The position numbers and the translations under genes are program-made. Positions 8,557 to 16,580 of a stretch of DNA of 64,000 nucleotides are shown here, one piece after another (the first letter of the stretch is position 1; the number at the start of each line of letters is the position of its first letter). The stretch lies in the NCBI GenBank assembly GCA_963723165.1, contig CAVRPP010000012.1:16402-80401 (forward strand). The letters are read 5' to 3'. This stretch comes from UBA4744 sp963723165 (GTDB lineage Bacteria; Actinomycetota; Acidimicrobiia; Spongiisociales; UBA4744). The notes beneath the pieces were generated by a model. The model was given only the letters and a program-made list of their open reading frames with translations, ran no database searches and was not told the DNA's origin.

Positions 8557-9101
8557 GGGGCGGGCACGAAATAGACGTCGGTCGGCTTGAGCTTGCTGTT
8601 GCGGAGGAACCGGGGCTGCACCTCCATGCCGATCCACTCGATCGATGCTTGGTCGGGATCGACCCCCATCATCCGGCTGAGAAACAGCGTGTCCACCCCT
8701 TCATACTCGATCAGGGCGAGGACATAGGGGGTCTCGGGGAGGAACTCCTCAGAACCAAAATGGCACACGGTGAAGGCGTGAATGCGGGCAGGCCGATCGG
8801 TGATGTCGATCCAGTTCGTTTCCTCGCCGGAGTACATGTCGTGGCCACGCGGTGTCGCGTAGGTGTACCCGGACTCCGGGTCTTCGCTGGCCAGCAGGCG
8901 CCGGTTGGACGCCGCTGCGAACCAGGGACTGTCCTGACCGTATGAATGAAGATAGGTGATGGAGTAGCCCTGCTCTATCTGGATCGGGGCGACTCGCTTG
9001 AGGAAAGCCAGCGAATCCGGGTCGGTGTCGACCGGGAACGGGACACCGTGGACCACGAACCCACCGAGGGTCTCTTCCTTGCGGTCGGGGAGCTTGCCCA
9101 C
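8553..9101 (-). CDS. DUF35 OB-fold acyl-CoA-associated protein
   Basis: About 182 residues. GTG 9101 lies 4 nt after the thiolase stop is read, and the ribosome site GGAGG lies inside the end of the thiolase gene. The arrangement thiolase-DUF35 is the standard pairing in which a DUF35 subunit accompanies an SCP-x-type thiolase. The C-terminal half (RIHAFTVCHFGSEEFLPETPYVLALIEYEGV) fits the OB fold. Unusually, the N-terminal zinc ribbon region (NRRLLASEDPESGYTYATP) has none of the four cysteines normally found there. Confidence 0.75.
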   Translation of the reverse strand: MGKLPDRKEETLGGFVVHGVPFPVDTDPDSLAFLKRVAPIQIEQGYSITYLHSYGQDSPWFAAASNRRLLASEDPESGYTYATPRGHDMYSGEETNWIDITDRPARIHAFTVCHFGSEEFLPETPYVLALIEYEGVDTLFLSRMMGVDPDQASIEWIGMEVQPRFLRNSKLKPTDVYFVPAP

Positions 9102-9102
9102 T

Positions 9103-10470
9103 TCAGTCCTCCTTCCGAAGAATGCTGACCGTGACGTACGTGCCTGTCCCGGCATGGGAGTGAATCGCCCCCTGCCGGGCGTCCCGCACCTGGAGTGTCG
9201 GATCACCGAAGTGCTTGTCCACGGTTCCCTGCAACTGCCAGATGGCGAACACCCCCTGCATGAGTCCGGTCGCTCCGACCGGATGGCCACAGGCGATCAG
9301 ACCGCCCGACGGATTCACTGGGAGGAGGGGTGCGTCCGGCAGGTCGAGTCCGTAATCGATGCCGGGCATGAAAGCTTTGCCGGAGGCGGCAAAGGGGCCG
9401 CCTTCCCCGTAGCGGCACAATCCCAGATCCTCATATGTCTGGATCTCGCTGGACGTGTAGGCATCGTGGAGTTCGATGAAGTCGAGATCAGCGAGCGGAT
9501 CGACGATTCCGGCCCGTCGATAGGCGAGGTTTCCCGCCGTTCGACCGGCCCGGAATGAATGAATCCCCGGATAGCGGGTTCCGTTCGCCCACAATCCCTG
9601 GTAGTAAGAGCGCGTTTCGTCAGAACCCCGTTCGAGTTCGGTGGCGTAGTCACGCATGAACGTGTCGTAATCGACGTGGGGCCGATCGGACATTCGCATG
9701 GCATCGGTCCCGCGCCCGATTCCGGCCACCTTGACCAGCGGTCGGGGAATCGAGGCGCCCGCCTTCTCCAACCGCTCCAGGCCCTCTTCAGAAACGAAGA
9801 TCACAGCAGCCGCGCCGTCGGACATCACGCAGATATCGAGCCGGGTGAGCGGCCAGGCCACCATCGGTGAGGATCGCACGTCCTCGATCGAGTAGCGGTT
9901 CCGCTTCTGCGCATACGGGTTGTGATAGGCGTTCAGATGGTTCTTGACCGAAACATGGGCCATCTGCTCCACCGTCGTGCCGTACTCCTTCATGTGGCGG
10001 GTGACCATCATGGCGTAGTAGCCCGAGTAGAAACCGCCCACTGGATAGTCCCAGGACACATCGGAAGCGAGGGCTATGAACTCGTTGCCCTTCCAGGTTT
10101 CCACGTGGCTCATAGTCTCGAAGCCGTAGGCGACACAGACATCCATGTCGCCGGAAGCCACCGATTTCCAGGCTTCCTGAAAGCAGAGGCCACCGGTAGC
10201 GCCGCCCCCTTCGACGCGATGCCCTGGCTTCGGTATCAAGCCCAGGTAATCCTGGGCCATGATCCCGGCCATCAGCTGTCGCGAGAAATGGTCGGAGAAG
10301 TAGGAAGCCACCGAGCCGTCGACCGCCGTGGTGAAGGTGGGCATATCGATCCCGAGGTCGGCGATGGCGTAGTCGTACGCCTCTTTGATCACCGCCTGGA
10401 ACGTCTTGTCGGGTCGCGCTTTGGCAAACTTCGAAACGCCCCCCGAGATGGCATAGACCGGTCGCATCAT
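9103..10470 (-). CDS. thiolase-family protein (SCP-x/acetyl-CoA acetyltransferase type)
   Basis: A 455-residue thiolase-fold protein. The nucleophile Cys is in GGATGGLCFQEAW, and the conserved NPSGGLIACGHPVGATG supplies the second catalytic His. The last active-site loop reads HSHAGTGTYVTV instead of the CxGGGxG of biosynthetic thiolases, as in lipid-transfer (SCP-x) thiolases that cleave branched or sterol side-chain acyl-CoAs. Start ATG ATG is preceded by GAGAGGA. It leads a three-gene unit with the DUF35 protein and a 47-residue protein. The exact substrate is unknown. Confidence 0.85.
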   Translation of the reverse strand: MMRPVYAISGGVSKFAKARPDKTFQAVIKEAYDYAIADLGIDMPTFTTAVDGSVASYFSDHFSRQLMAGIMAQDYLGLIPKPGHRVEGGGATGGLCFQEAWKSVASGDMDVCVAYGFETMSHVETWKGNEFIALASDVSWDYPVGGFYSGYYAMMVTRHMKEYGTTVEQMAHVSVKNHLNAYHNPYAQKRNRYSIEDVRSSPMVAWPLTRLDICVMSDGAAAVIFVSEEGLERLEKAGASIPRPLVKVAGIGRGTDAMRMSDRPHVDYDTFMRDYATELERGSDETRSYYQGLWANGTRYPGIHSFRAGRTAGNLAYRRAGIVDPLADLDFIELHDAYTSSEIQTYEDLGLCRYGEGGPFAASGKAFMPGIDYGLDLPDAPLLPVNPSGGLIACGHPVGATGLMQGVFAIWQLQGTVDKHFGDPTLQVRDARQGAIHSHAGTGTYVTVSILRKED

Positions 10471-10642
10471 GCAGTCCTCTCCGCGGCAGCTTCAACCATG
10501 CTACGCAGTCGGGCTCGGCGCGGTGCGGGCCGGCCGCGGCGCCAAACAATCTGCCCTAGACCCCGGGTCATGAGAGGCGTACGGTGGACCTCAAGAGGCC
10601 TCCGCCGGTGCGGAAAACCCGGTCCGGGGAGGGGGTGACGCA

Positions 10643-11155
10643 ATGGCAGTTGCCGTTCTCGACAAACACGCTATCGACGCGATGCTGGAAGGGTTCTTCG
10701 ACGCCTACAACCTCCACGACATCGACGGCGTACTCGGTCACTGCACCGAAGATATCCGCTGGGAGGACCCGACGGCAGGGGTCCTGCACGGAAAACCAGC
10801 AGTGCGCAAAGCACTCGGCACGGTGTTTCGGGCGTTTCCGGACCTGACTTTCACCAGGGACGATCTCGTCTACTTCATGTCGTTCGACGCGACCCGCGCT
10901 GCCAGCAGCTGGCGCCTGAAGGGGACCATGGCAGGCGCGCTGGATCCTCCAGGATATGGCGCAACCAACGGCCCCGTGGATATCAAAGGGGTGTGTCTCT
11001 ACGAGCTTCGGGACGGGTTGATCTCCCACCACACGATCGTGTTCAACATGATCGACCTGGGGCGACAGATCGATGCTCTACCGCCGCAAGGAAGCTTCAT
11101 GGACAAGATGGCCGTGCGGCTCCAGCGAATGAAGGCGAGCCGGAAGAACCGTTGA
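10643..11155 (+). CDS. SnoaL/NTF2-like protein
   Basis: A 170-residue cone-shaped alpha+beta protein of the SnoaL/nuclear transport factor 2-like superfamily: FFDAYNLHDIDGVLGHCTEDIRW at the N-terminus, GKPAVRKALGTVFRAFPDL, and a C-terminal strand ELRDGLISHHTIVFN are typical. Such proteins act as small isomerases, cyclases, hydrolases or binding proteins. A purine-rich GGGGAGGGGG precedes the ATG. It is divergent from the thiolase across 172 bp. A strong hairpin follows its stop. Confidence 0.8.
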   Translation: MAVAVLDKHAIDAMLEGFFDAYNLHDIDGVLGHCTEDIRWEDPTAGVLHGKPAVRKALGTVFRAFPDLTFTRDDLVYFMSFDATRAASSWRLKGTMAGALDPPGYGATNGPVDIKGVCLYELRDGLISHHTIVFNMIDLGRQIDALPPQGSFMDKMAVRLQRMKASRKNR

Positions 11156-11156
11156 A

Positions 11157-11193
11157 GCTTTGGGCGCGGCCCGTTTCGGGCTGCGCCCAAAGC
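11157..11193 (+). terminator. strong hairpin after the SnoaL-like gene
   Basis: Starting 1 nt after the stop, GCTTTGGGCGC pairs perfectly with GCGCCCAAAGC, and an inner GGCCC/GGGCT pair (one G-U) encloses a 5-nt loop. The 16-bp stem is very stable. No U-tract follows, as is common in high-GC actinomycetes. Confidence 0.7.
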
Positions 11194-11212
11194 CATTTCG
11201 TCGTTGAGGCAG

Positions 11213-11218
11213 TAGCTT
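11213..11218 (+). promoter_or_regulatory. putative -10 box, leaderless Nudix gene
   Basis: TAGCTT lies 6 nt before GTG 11225, so transcription would start at or next to the start codon. No Shine-Dalgarno sequence is present. Confidence 0.4.
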
Positions 11219-11224
11219 CTGCTC

Positions 11225-11689
11225 GTGGTCAGCGCAGGAATCCTTCTCTACAGACGCCGGGTGGAAACCGTTGAGGTGTTGCTCGCCCACCCGGGGGGAC
11301 CGTTTTGGGCGAACCGGGATGATGGAGCCTGGAGCCTCCCCAAAGGTGAAGCGGATGATGACGCCGCGGACTACCTGGAAGTCGCGCGACGCGAGTTCGA
11401 AGAAGAGGTCGGGGTCGCCCTCCGGTGTAACGAGCCGCAGTCGCTTGGCCCGGTTACCCAGAAATCCGGCAAGGTCGTGTTCGGCTGGGCGTGTGAGGGT
11501 GATCTCGATCCGGCCGGCCAGCGCTCCAACACCTTCACCATGGAGTGGCCGCCCCGTTCCGGCCGCAGCCAGGAATTCCCCGAGGTTGACAGGGTCGGAT
11601 GGTTTCCCCTCGCAATCGCCCGCCGCAAACTGAACCCGGCTCAAGCCATCTTCGTCGACCGGTTGCTCGAGCTTCTCGCCGAGTCGTGA
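11225..11689 (+). CDS. Nudix hydrolase
   Basis: A 154-residue protein with GTG start. The motif LPKGEADDDAADYLEVARREF followed by EEEVGV matches the Nudix box helix (RExxEExG), which binds Mg2+ and hydrolyses X-linked nucleoside diphosphates. The N-terminus VSAGILLYRRRVETVEVLL, with WSLPKGE, resembles the AP4A/diphosphoinositol branch of small Nudix enzymes. The middle Glu of the canonical G-x5-E spacing is replaced. The physiological substrate is open. Confidence 0.8.
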   Translation: MVSAGILLYRRRVETVEVLLAHPGGPFWANRDDGAWSLPKGEADDDAADYLEVARREFEEEVGVALRCNEPQSLGPVTQKSGKVVFGWACEGDLDPAGQRSNTFTMEWPPRSGRSQEFPEVDRVGWFPLAIARRKLNPAQAIFVDRLLELLAES

Positions 11690-11702
11690 AGGATCCCCGC
11701 GT

Positions 11703-12311
11703 GTGGGACAATTGGGTCACATGCTCAGTCGCCTGGCGCTCTGGTGGGTTCGTCTGATCGGGTGGAAGGTCGAAGGACAGCTTCCTCCCGAACCCAAACT
11801 CATCCTGATCGGGGCTCCTCACACCACCAACTGGGACTTCGTCCACATGCTCGCCACCATGGCTTCGTTCGGCGTCAAAGCTTCCTTCATGGGCAAGGAC
11901 AGTCTCTTCAAGGGCCCTTTCGGTTGGATCATGCGGCGGCTGGGCGGTATCTCGATCCGGCGCGGGGTGAGCGAGAGTGTGGTCGAGCAGATGGCGGCTG
12001 CTTTCGCCGCAGCCTCTTCGCTGGTTTTGGTTATCGCTCCTGCCGGAACCCGGCACCATTCCGATCACTGGAAGTCTGGCTTCTATCACATCTCCCGGAG
12101 TGCCCGGGTTCGGATCGTTCCCGCCCGGATCGACTACCAGCGGAAGATCGTCGCTCTCGGTCCGCCGCTTGCGGCCGGCAGCGATGTGAAGGCGGATATG
12201 GACGTGCTGCGGGCCTTCTTCGCGTCCGGCCGGGGAAAGTTCCCTGATCAAGCCTCGCTGATCCGTCTCGTCGAAGAGGAGCGGGGCCCGGACGGGTCCC
12301 AAGCAACGTGA
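11703..12311 (+). CDS. 1-acylglycerol-3-phosphate acyltransferase-like protein
   Basis: About 202 residues. APHTTNWDF carries the HX4D acyltransferase motif of the PlsC family (His nucleophile-activating base plus Asp), followed by MGKDSLFKGPFGWIMRRLGGISIRR, the typical substrate-binding block. It lacks the long N-terminal membrane segments of PlsC and is near the length of compact bacterial members. It probably acylates a lysophospholipid or similar lipid acceptor. Starts possible at GTG 11703 or ATG 11721; neither has a strong ribosome site. Confidence 0.75.
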   Translation: MGQLGHMLSRLALWWVRLIGWKVEGQLPPEPKLILIGAPHTTNWDFVHMLATMASFGVKASFMGKDSLFKGPFGWIMRRLGGISIRRGVSESVVEQMAAAFAAASSLVLVIAPAGTRHHSDHWKSGFYHISRSARVRIVPARIDYQRKIVALGPPLAAGSDVKADMDVLRAFFASGRGKFPDQASLIRLVEEERGPDGSQAT

Positions 12312-12413
12312 CCAAGGACCCTACGCCTCCGCCGCTCACCGCGAGGACAATGGCGGCGTTCACCCAGGGAGCCTGCAATCGCACACGAATTCATTGACGG
12401 ATCCACGGCTATC

Positions 12414-13484
12414 GTGCGAGGCGCCCTCGCCGCCGGATGTGACTTCTTTGCCGGGTACCCGATCACCCCGGCTTCTCCGATCCTGCAGATGATGATGACC
12501 GAGTTGCCTGCCCGCGGTGGGGTTGCCATTCAGGGCGAAGACGAGATCGCTTCGATCGGCATGTGCATCGGTGCCACGCTCGGCGGGGCCAGGACGTTTA
12601 CGGCAACGAGCGGTCCCGGCATCAGCCTCTACAGCGAGAACATCGGCCTGGCCATCATCGGCGAAGTACCACTGGTTATCGTCGATGTTCAGCGCTTGGG
12701 ACCGGCCACCGGGGGTGCAACCACGGTGGGGCAGGGAGATGTCCAGTTTGTGCGCTGGGGTACGGCCGGTGGTTATCCGATCATCGCCCTGGCACCGTCC
12801 AATGTCGAGGAGTGCTACACCCTGACGATGCGGGCTTTTGACCTGGCCGAACGTTTCCGCTGTCCGGTGTTCCTGCTGACCGACAAGGACTTGAACCTGA
12901 CGATGCGGACCGTCGACCCGGACGCCCTCGCCGCTCAGGCTGTGCGGCAGCGTGACTTGCGCCGGGGAGACGAAGGACCTCAGTACCGGTACCAGCCATC
13001 CGACGGGGTTCCCCCGATCGGCCGGTACGGCGATGAGGTCATGCGATTCACGGGATCATCCCACACCGAAGATGCCGTGATCACCAAGAACCCGGCCACG
13101 GTCGGAGCCCTCAACGAACACCTCGCCGCCAAGATCGAAGATCATCGCGACGAGATCGAAATGGTGACCCACGACCGACAGGATGGGGCGACGACTCTGG
13201 TCCTGACCTACGGGGTCACGGCGGGTGCTGCCCGGGCGGCCGTCAAACAGATGCGTGCCGACGGCGACGAAGTCTCGCTGCTGGTGGTGCAAAGCCTGTG
13301 GCCGGTTCCGGAGCGGGCCATCGGAGTGGCCCTCGAGGAAATCGAGCGGGTGGTGGTTCCCGAACTCAACCTGGGGCAATACCGGCGGGAGATCGAACGA
13401 CTCGCCGGCGGACGCCGGGTGGTCGGCGTCAACCGGATCGACGGAAAGCTCATCACGCCGGAACAGATCATCGAGGTGCTGTGA
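12414..13484 (+). CDS. korA: 2-oxoacid:acceptor oxidoreductase, alpha subunit
   Basis: About 356 residues from the first available start, GTG 12414. GALAAGCDFFAGYPITPASPI is the pyrimidine-binding TPP-domain signature, and GPGISLYSENIGLA and the C-terminal swivel LVVQSLWPVPERAI follow in family order. It acts with the next gene in CoA-dependent oxidative decarboxylation of a 2-oxoacid with ferredoxin as acceptor. Conserved sequence (HEFIDGSTAIV) continues upstream of GTG 12414 in frame, but no ATG, GTG or TTG occurs before the preceding stop at 12309; ATG 12350 is in another frame. Confidence 0.82.
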   Translation: MRGALAAGCDFFAGYPITPASPILQMMMTELPARGGVAIQGEDEIASIGMCIGATLGGARTFTATSGPGISLYSENIGLAIIGEVPLVIVDVQRLGPATGGATTVGQGDVQFVRWGTAGGYPIIALAPSNVEECYTLTMRAFDLAERFRCPVFLLTDKDLNLTMRTVDPDALAAQAVRQRDLRRGDEGPQYRYQPSDGVPPIGRYGDEVMRFTGSSHTEDAVITKNPATVGALNEHLAAKIEDHRDEIEMVTHDRQDGATTLVLTYGVTAGAARAAVKQMRADGDEVSLLVVQSLWPVPERAIGVALEEIERVVVPELNLGQYRREIERLAGGRRVVGVNRIDGKLITPEQIIEVL

Positions 13485-14806
13485 TGAGCACCACCATCGT
13501 GCCCCTGGCCACCTACCGGAACGAGACTGCCTACCCGTTCTGCCCGGGATGCGGACACAGTTCGATACTCGATCAACTCAACGCAGCGCTAGTACGCCTG
13601 GATCGCGACCCAAAACAGGTTGTCCTGGTCACCGACATCGGCTGTTCCGGTTTGTCGGACCAGTACTTCTCAACAAGCGCCTTCCACGGACTGCACGGCC
13701 GCAGTCTCACCTATGCCGCTGGGATCAAGCTGGCCCGCCCCGAACTCGAGGTCATCGTCATCATGGGCGACGGGGGAACCGGGATCGGCGGCGCTCACTT
13801 TCTCAACGCCGCCCGCCGCAACGTGGGCATGACGCTGCTGGTCTTCAACAACCTCAACTTCGGCATGACCGGCGGCCAGCACTCAACCACGACGCCGGCC
13901 GGAGCCATTACCTCGACCACCCCGGGCGGAAATCTCGAGCGCCCCCTCGACATCTGCGCAACGGCGGCCGTCAACGGAGCCGCCTACGTGTACAGGGGAA
14001 CCAATTTCGATGCAGATCTCACCGATCGGATTGTGGAGGCTATCGAGACGCCCGGTTTCGCCATGCTCGACATCTGGGAGCTGTGTACCGCCTATTTCGT
14101 CCCGTCGAACAAGTTCGGCAAACGTTCGCTTGTGGAAACCCAAACGCGCCTGGGCCTCGGAACCGGGATCCTCGAACGGAGAGAGGTCGACGAATATGCG
14201 ACCGCATATCGTCGGGAAGCGGCCAAACGGGCTCCCAGTCCGTGGCTCGAACCGCGCCTCCTCGAATCGGAGTTCGTCTCAGTCCTGCAGCGGCCCTGCC
14301 GGTTACTCGTGATGGGTTCGGCAGGGGGGAAAGTGCGCTCGGCCGCTCGACTGGTCGCCGAAGCTGCGATCCGATCGGGACTGCACGCCACCCAATCGGA
14401 CGACTATCCGATCACCGTCAAGACGGGTCACAGCATTGCCGAGCTGATCTTCAGCCCGGACCCCATCGACTACGCCGGTATCGACAGTCCGGACCTCATG
14501 GTGATCCTCAGCGAGGACGGGTTGGCCAAAGCCGGACCGTATCTGGCGGCCATGCCGCCTTCCGCCCGGGTGGTGATGGTCCCCGGATTGGGAGATGTGG
14601 AAACCCAGGCCGCGGTTGAGGTGATCGAACTTGATCGGCTGCCGGGCCGGGTCGGCAAGAGCGAGCTGGCCCTGGTGGCGCTCACCACCGCTGTCGTGGG
14701 CAGCAAGGTCCTGTTGGCCGACGCCCTGCTGGCCTCAGCACAAGAGGGACGGTACGCAGACAAGAACCTGGCAGCGATCGCCGCCGGACTCGAGCTAGTT
14801 CGCTGA
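13484..14806 (+). CDS. korB: 2-oxoacid:acceptor oxidoreductase, beta-gamma fusion
   Basis: 440 residues; ATG overlaps the alpha stop as TGATG. The beta part has YPFCPGCGHSSI, with cysteines near the cofactor, and the TPP/Mg motif GDGGTGIGG...NN (about residues 90-125). From about residue 265 a second domain begins (CRLLVMGSAGGKVRSAARLV, then TVKTGHSIAELIFS), which is the gamma/POR domain usually encoded separately. Beta and gamma are thus one polypeptide. The 3' end overlaps the convergent FTCD gene by 12 nt. Confidence 0.85.
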   Translation: MSTTIVPLATYRNETAYPFCPGCGHSSILDQLNAALVRLDRDPKQVVLVTDIGCSGLSDQYFSTSAFHGLHGRSLTYAAGIKLARPELEVIVIMGDGGTGIGGAHFLNAARRNVGMTLLVFNNLNFGMTGGQHSTTTPAGAITSTTPGGNLERPLDICATAAVNGAAYVYRGTNFDADLTDRIVEAIETPGFAMLDIWELCTAYFVPSNKFGKRSLVETQTRLGLGTGILERREVDEYATAYRREAAKRAPSPWLEPRLLESEFVSVLQRPCRLLVMGSAGGKVRSAARLVAEAAIRSGLHATQSDDYPITVKTGHSIAELIFSPDPIDYAGIDSPDLMVILSEDGLAKAGPYLAAMPPSARVVMVPGLGDVETQAAVEVIELDRLPGRVGKSELALVALTTAVVGSKVLLADALLASAQEGRYADKNLAAIAAGLELVR

Positions 14807-16459
14807 CAACGCCCTTTCGACGGTATCCCGCACTTCCGTTGACAGCGCCCGGCATCGTTCGATCAGCTCCGCCGCTGCACTCTCTGTGCTGCCGGTCCAG
14901 ACGACATCGGTCAACGAGCTGAGGTTGATTCTCACGTTGAGGGCTGCGCCTTCGCCGGCTGCCAGGGCGCAGGCCCCCGCAACTCCGGCGTCTGTGACGG
15001 CACTGGGATTCCCGTCCCTGGCAACCACGGCGGCCAGTTCCAGCGCTTCGATCGAGCGTTCAAGCACTTCGAGGGGGACGCGGGTTGCCGCCTGGTTGGC
15101 CGATTCCAGAGCTTCGCTGCGGACGGCGAGTTCCTCATCGGTGGCTTTCGGGAGCCGCATGGCAGTGAGGACCTGGTTGAAGGCGTCTGTGTCCCGATCG
15201 ACCGCGTCCAAGAACCAGTCCTTGAGGGCCTGGGCGCGCTGTCCGAGGTCCTCCATTTCTTCCCGCCGGTCCTCCATGCCCTTTTTGGCGAAAGTCAGGG
15301 CAGCGATCATCGCCGACAGCCCTGCCGACAGGGACCCGCACAGGGCGGCCACGCTGCCGCCGCCCGGTGCGGGAGACGCAGATGACAATTCGTCTACGAA
15401 TCCGGTCACCGTGCTGGCCACCAAGCCCGAAGGAGCCCCGGCGTAACGGTATTCGATGACCTTGGAGGCCGGATCAAACGATCCGAGATCGTCCAGGCCG
15501 AGTGACAGCACGGCGCTGTGGATCCGCTCAGATTCCGGAACTCCCGAGGTGGTCCCTTGTCGGGCGAGATAGTGGTCGCCGGCTGCCAGCAGCGCCTGAC
15601 GCGGAACCAGGCCGACGAGTTCGCTTCCCGTTACCCGCAAACCACGTGCCTCCGCTTCGCGGCAAGCGGCGTCGAAGACCTGGTGGAGTGACGTCACCTT
15701 GTAATTGGTGAGATTGAAGGAGAGTTGGGCACGCCCGTATTCCTCGATGTACCAGCCGACGCCGCGTAACTCCTTGAACTCGCCCGCTTCGCGAAGGATG
15801 GTCCCGTCGGCGTCTCGAACGATGGTGCCTGCTTCGTCCCGCCGGGGTCGGCCCGTTTCCCGGAGCACTCCGGCGATCTGATTGGCCAACTTCCGATCCC
15901 TGGTATTGAGGTTGATGTTGTATGCGATAAGGAACTCCCGGGCCCCGATGGCGGTCGCTCCGCTGCGGGGGTTGAATTCACGGGGTCCGAAATCAGGAGC
16001 ATCAGTTCGATCGGACAAAGCTTCGTATTCACCCCGCCGGATCACAGCGAGAGACCGGCGCTCGGCGTCGGTAGCGGCAGCCTCGTACAGGAAGACCGGG
16101 ATACCCAACTCTTCGCCAACCCGTCGTCCGAGACGGCCGGCCACAGCGACGCACTCTTCCATCGTGACGTCCTGGAGCGGGACAAACGGGCAGACATCGG
16201 TGGCACCCATGCGGGGATGCTCACCGTGATGTTTGGTCATGTCGATCAAGGTCGCGGCAGTCCGGATGGCCTGGAAGGCTGCCTCTTCGACGGCTTCGGG
16301 AGTACCGACGAACGTGACCACCGTGCGATTGGTGGCCGCCCCGGGGTCAACGTCGAGTAGCACGGCTCCCTCGGTTGCGGCGATTGCACTGGTGATTGCA
16401 TCGATGACGGTGGGGTCGCGGCCCTCGCTGAAATTGGGAACACACTCGATTAACTGCAC
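14795..16459 (-). CDS. ftcD: glutamate formiminotransferase / formiminotetrahydrofolate cyclodeaminase
   Basis: 554 residues, close to the ~541 of bifunctional FTCD. The N-terminal half starts MQLIECVPNFSEGRD and carries KHHGEHPRMGATDVCPFVP (active-site His), the formiminotransferase that moves the formimino group to tetrahydrofolate. From about residue 350 (SSASPAPGGGSVAALCGSLS) the helical cyclodeaminase domain releases ammonia. GTG 16459 is supported by GGAGG six nt upstream. It feeds histidine-derived one-carbon units into folate; no other hut genes lie nearby. Confidence 0.93.
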   Translation of the reverse strand: MQLIECVPNFSEGRDPTVIDAITSAIAATEGAVLLDVDPGAATNRTVVTFVGTPEAVEEAAFQAIRTAATLIDMTKHHGEHPRMGATDVCPFVPLQDVTMEECVAVAGRLGRRVGEELGIPVFLYEAAATDAERRSLAVIRRGEYEALSDRTDAPDFGPREFNPRSGATAIGAREFLIAYNINLNTRDRKLANQIAGVLRETGRPRRDEAGTIVRDADGTILREAGEFKELRGVGWYIEEYGRAQLSFNLTNYKVTSLHQVFDAACREAEARGLRVTGSELVGLVPRQALLAAGDHYLARQGTTSGVPESERIHSAVLSLGLDDLGSFDPASKVIEYRYAGAPSGLVASTVTGFVDELSSASPAPGGGSVAALCGSLSAGLSAMIAALTFAKKGMEDRREEMEDLGQRAQALKDWFLDAVDRDTDAFNQVLTAMRLPKATDEELAVRSEALESANQAATRVPLEVLERSIEALELAAVVARDGNPSAVTDAGVAGACALAAGEGAALNVRINLSSLTDVVWTGSTESAAAELIERCRALSTEVRDTVERALSAN

Positions 16460-16580
16460 ATATCCTCCGGGAGAGTGGTCATCACGGACATTACCGGAAG
16501 GGGCGGAGACCACAGTTCTGTTTGAGCGGCGCGCCAGAATGGGGCAAACCAAACGGGATGGAGCGATGCAAGGGGCGCAC

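Noticed and set aside
13225..14619. 464-codon plus-strand frame over korA/korB
   Set aside because: Arg/Pro/His-rich shadow of the two oxidoreductase genes, which have clear motifs in their own frames.
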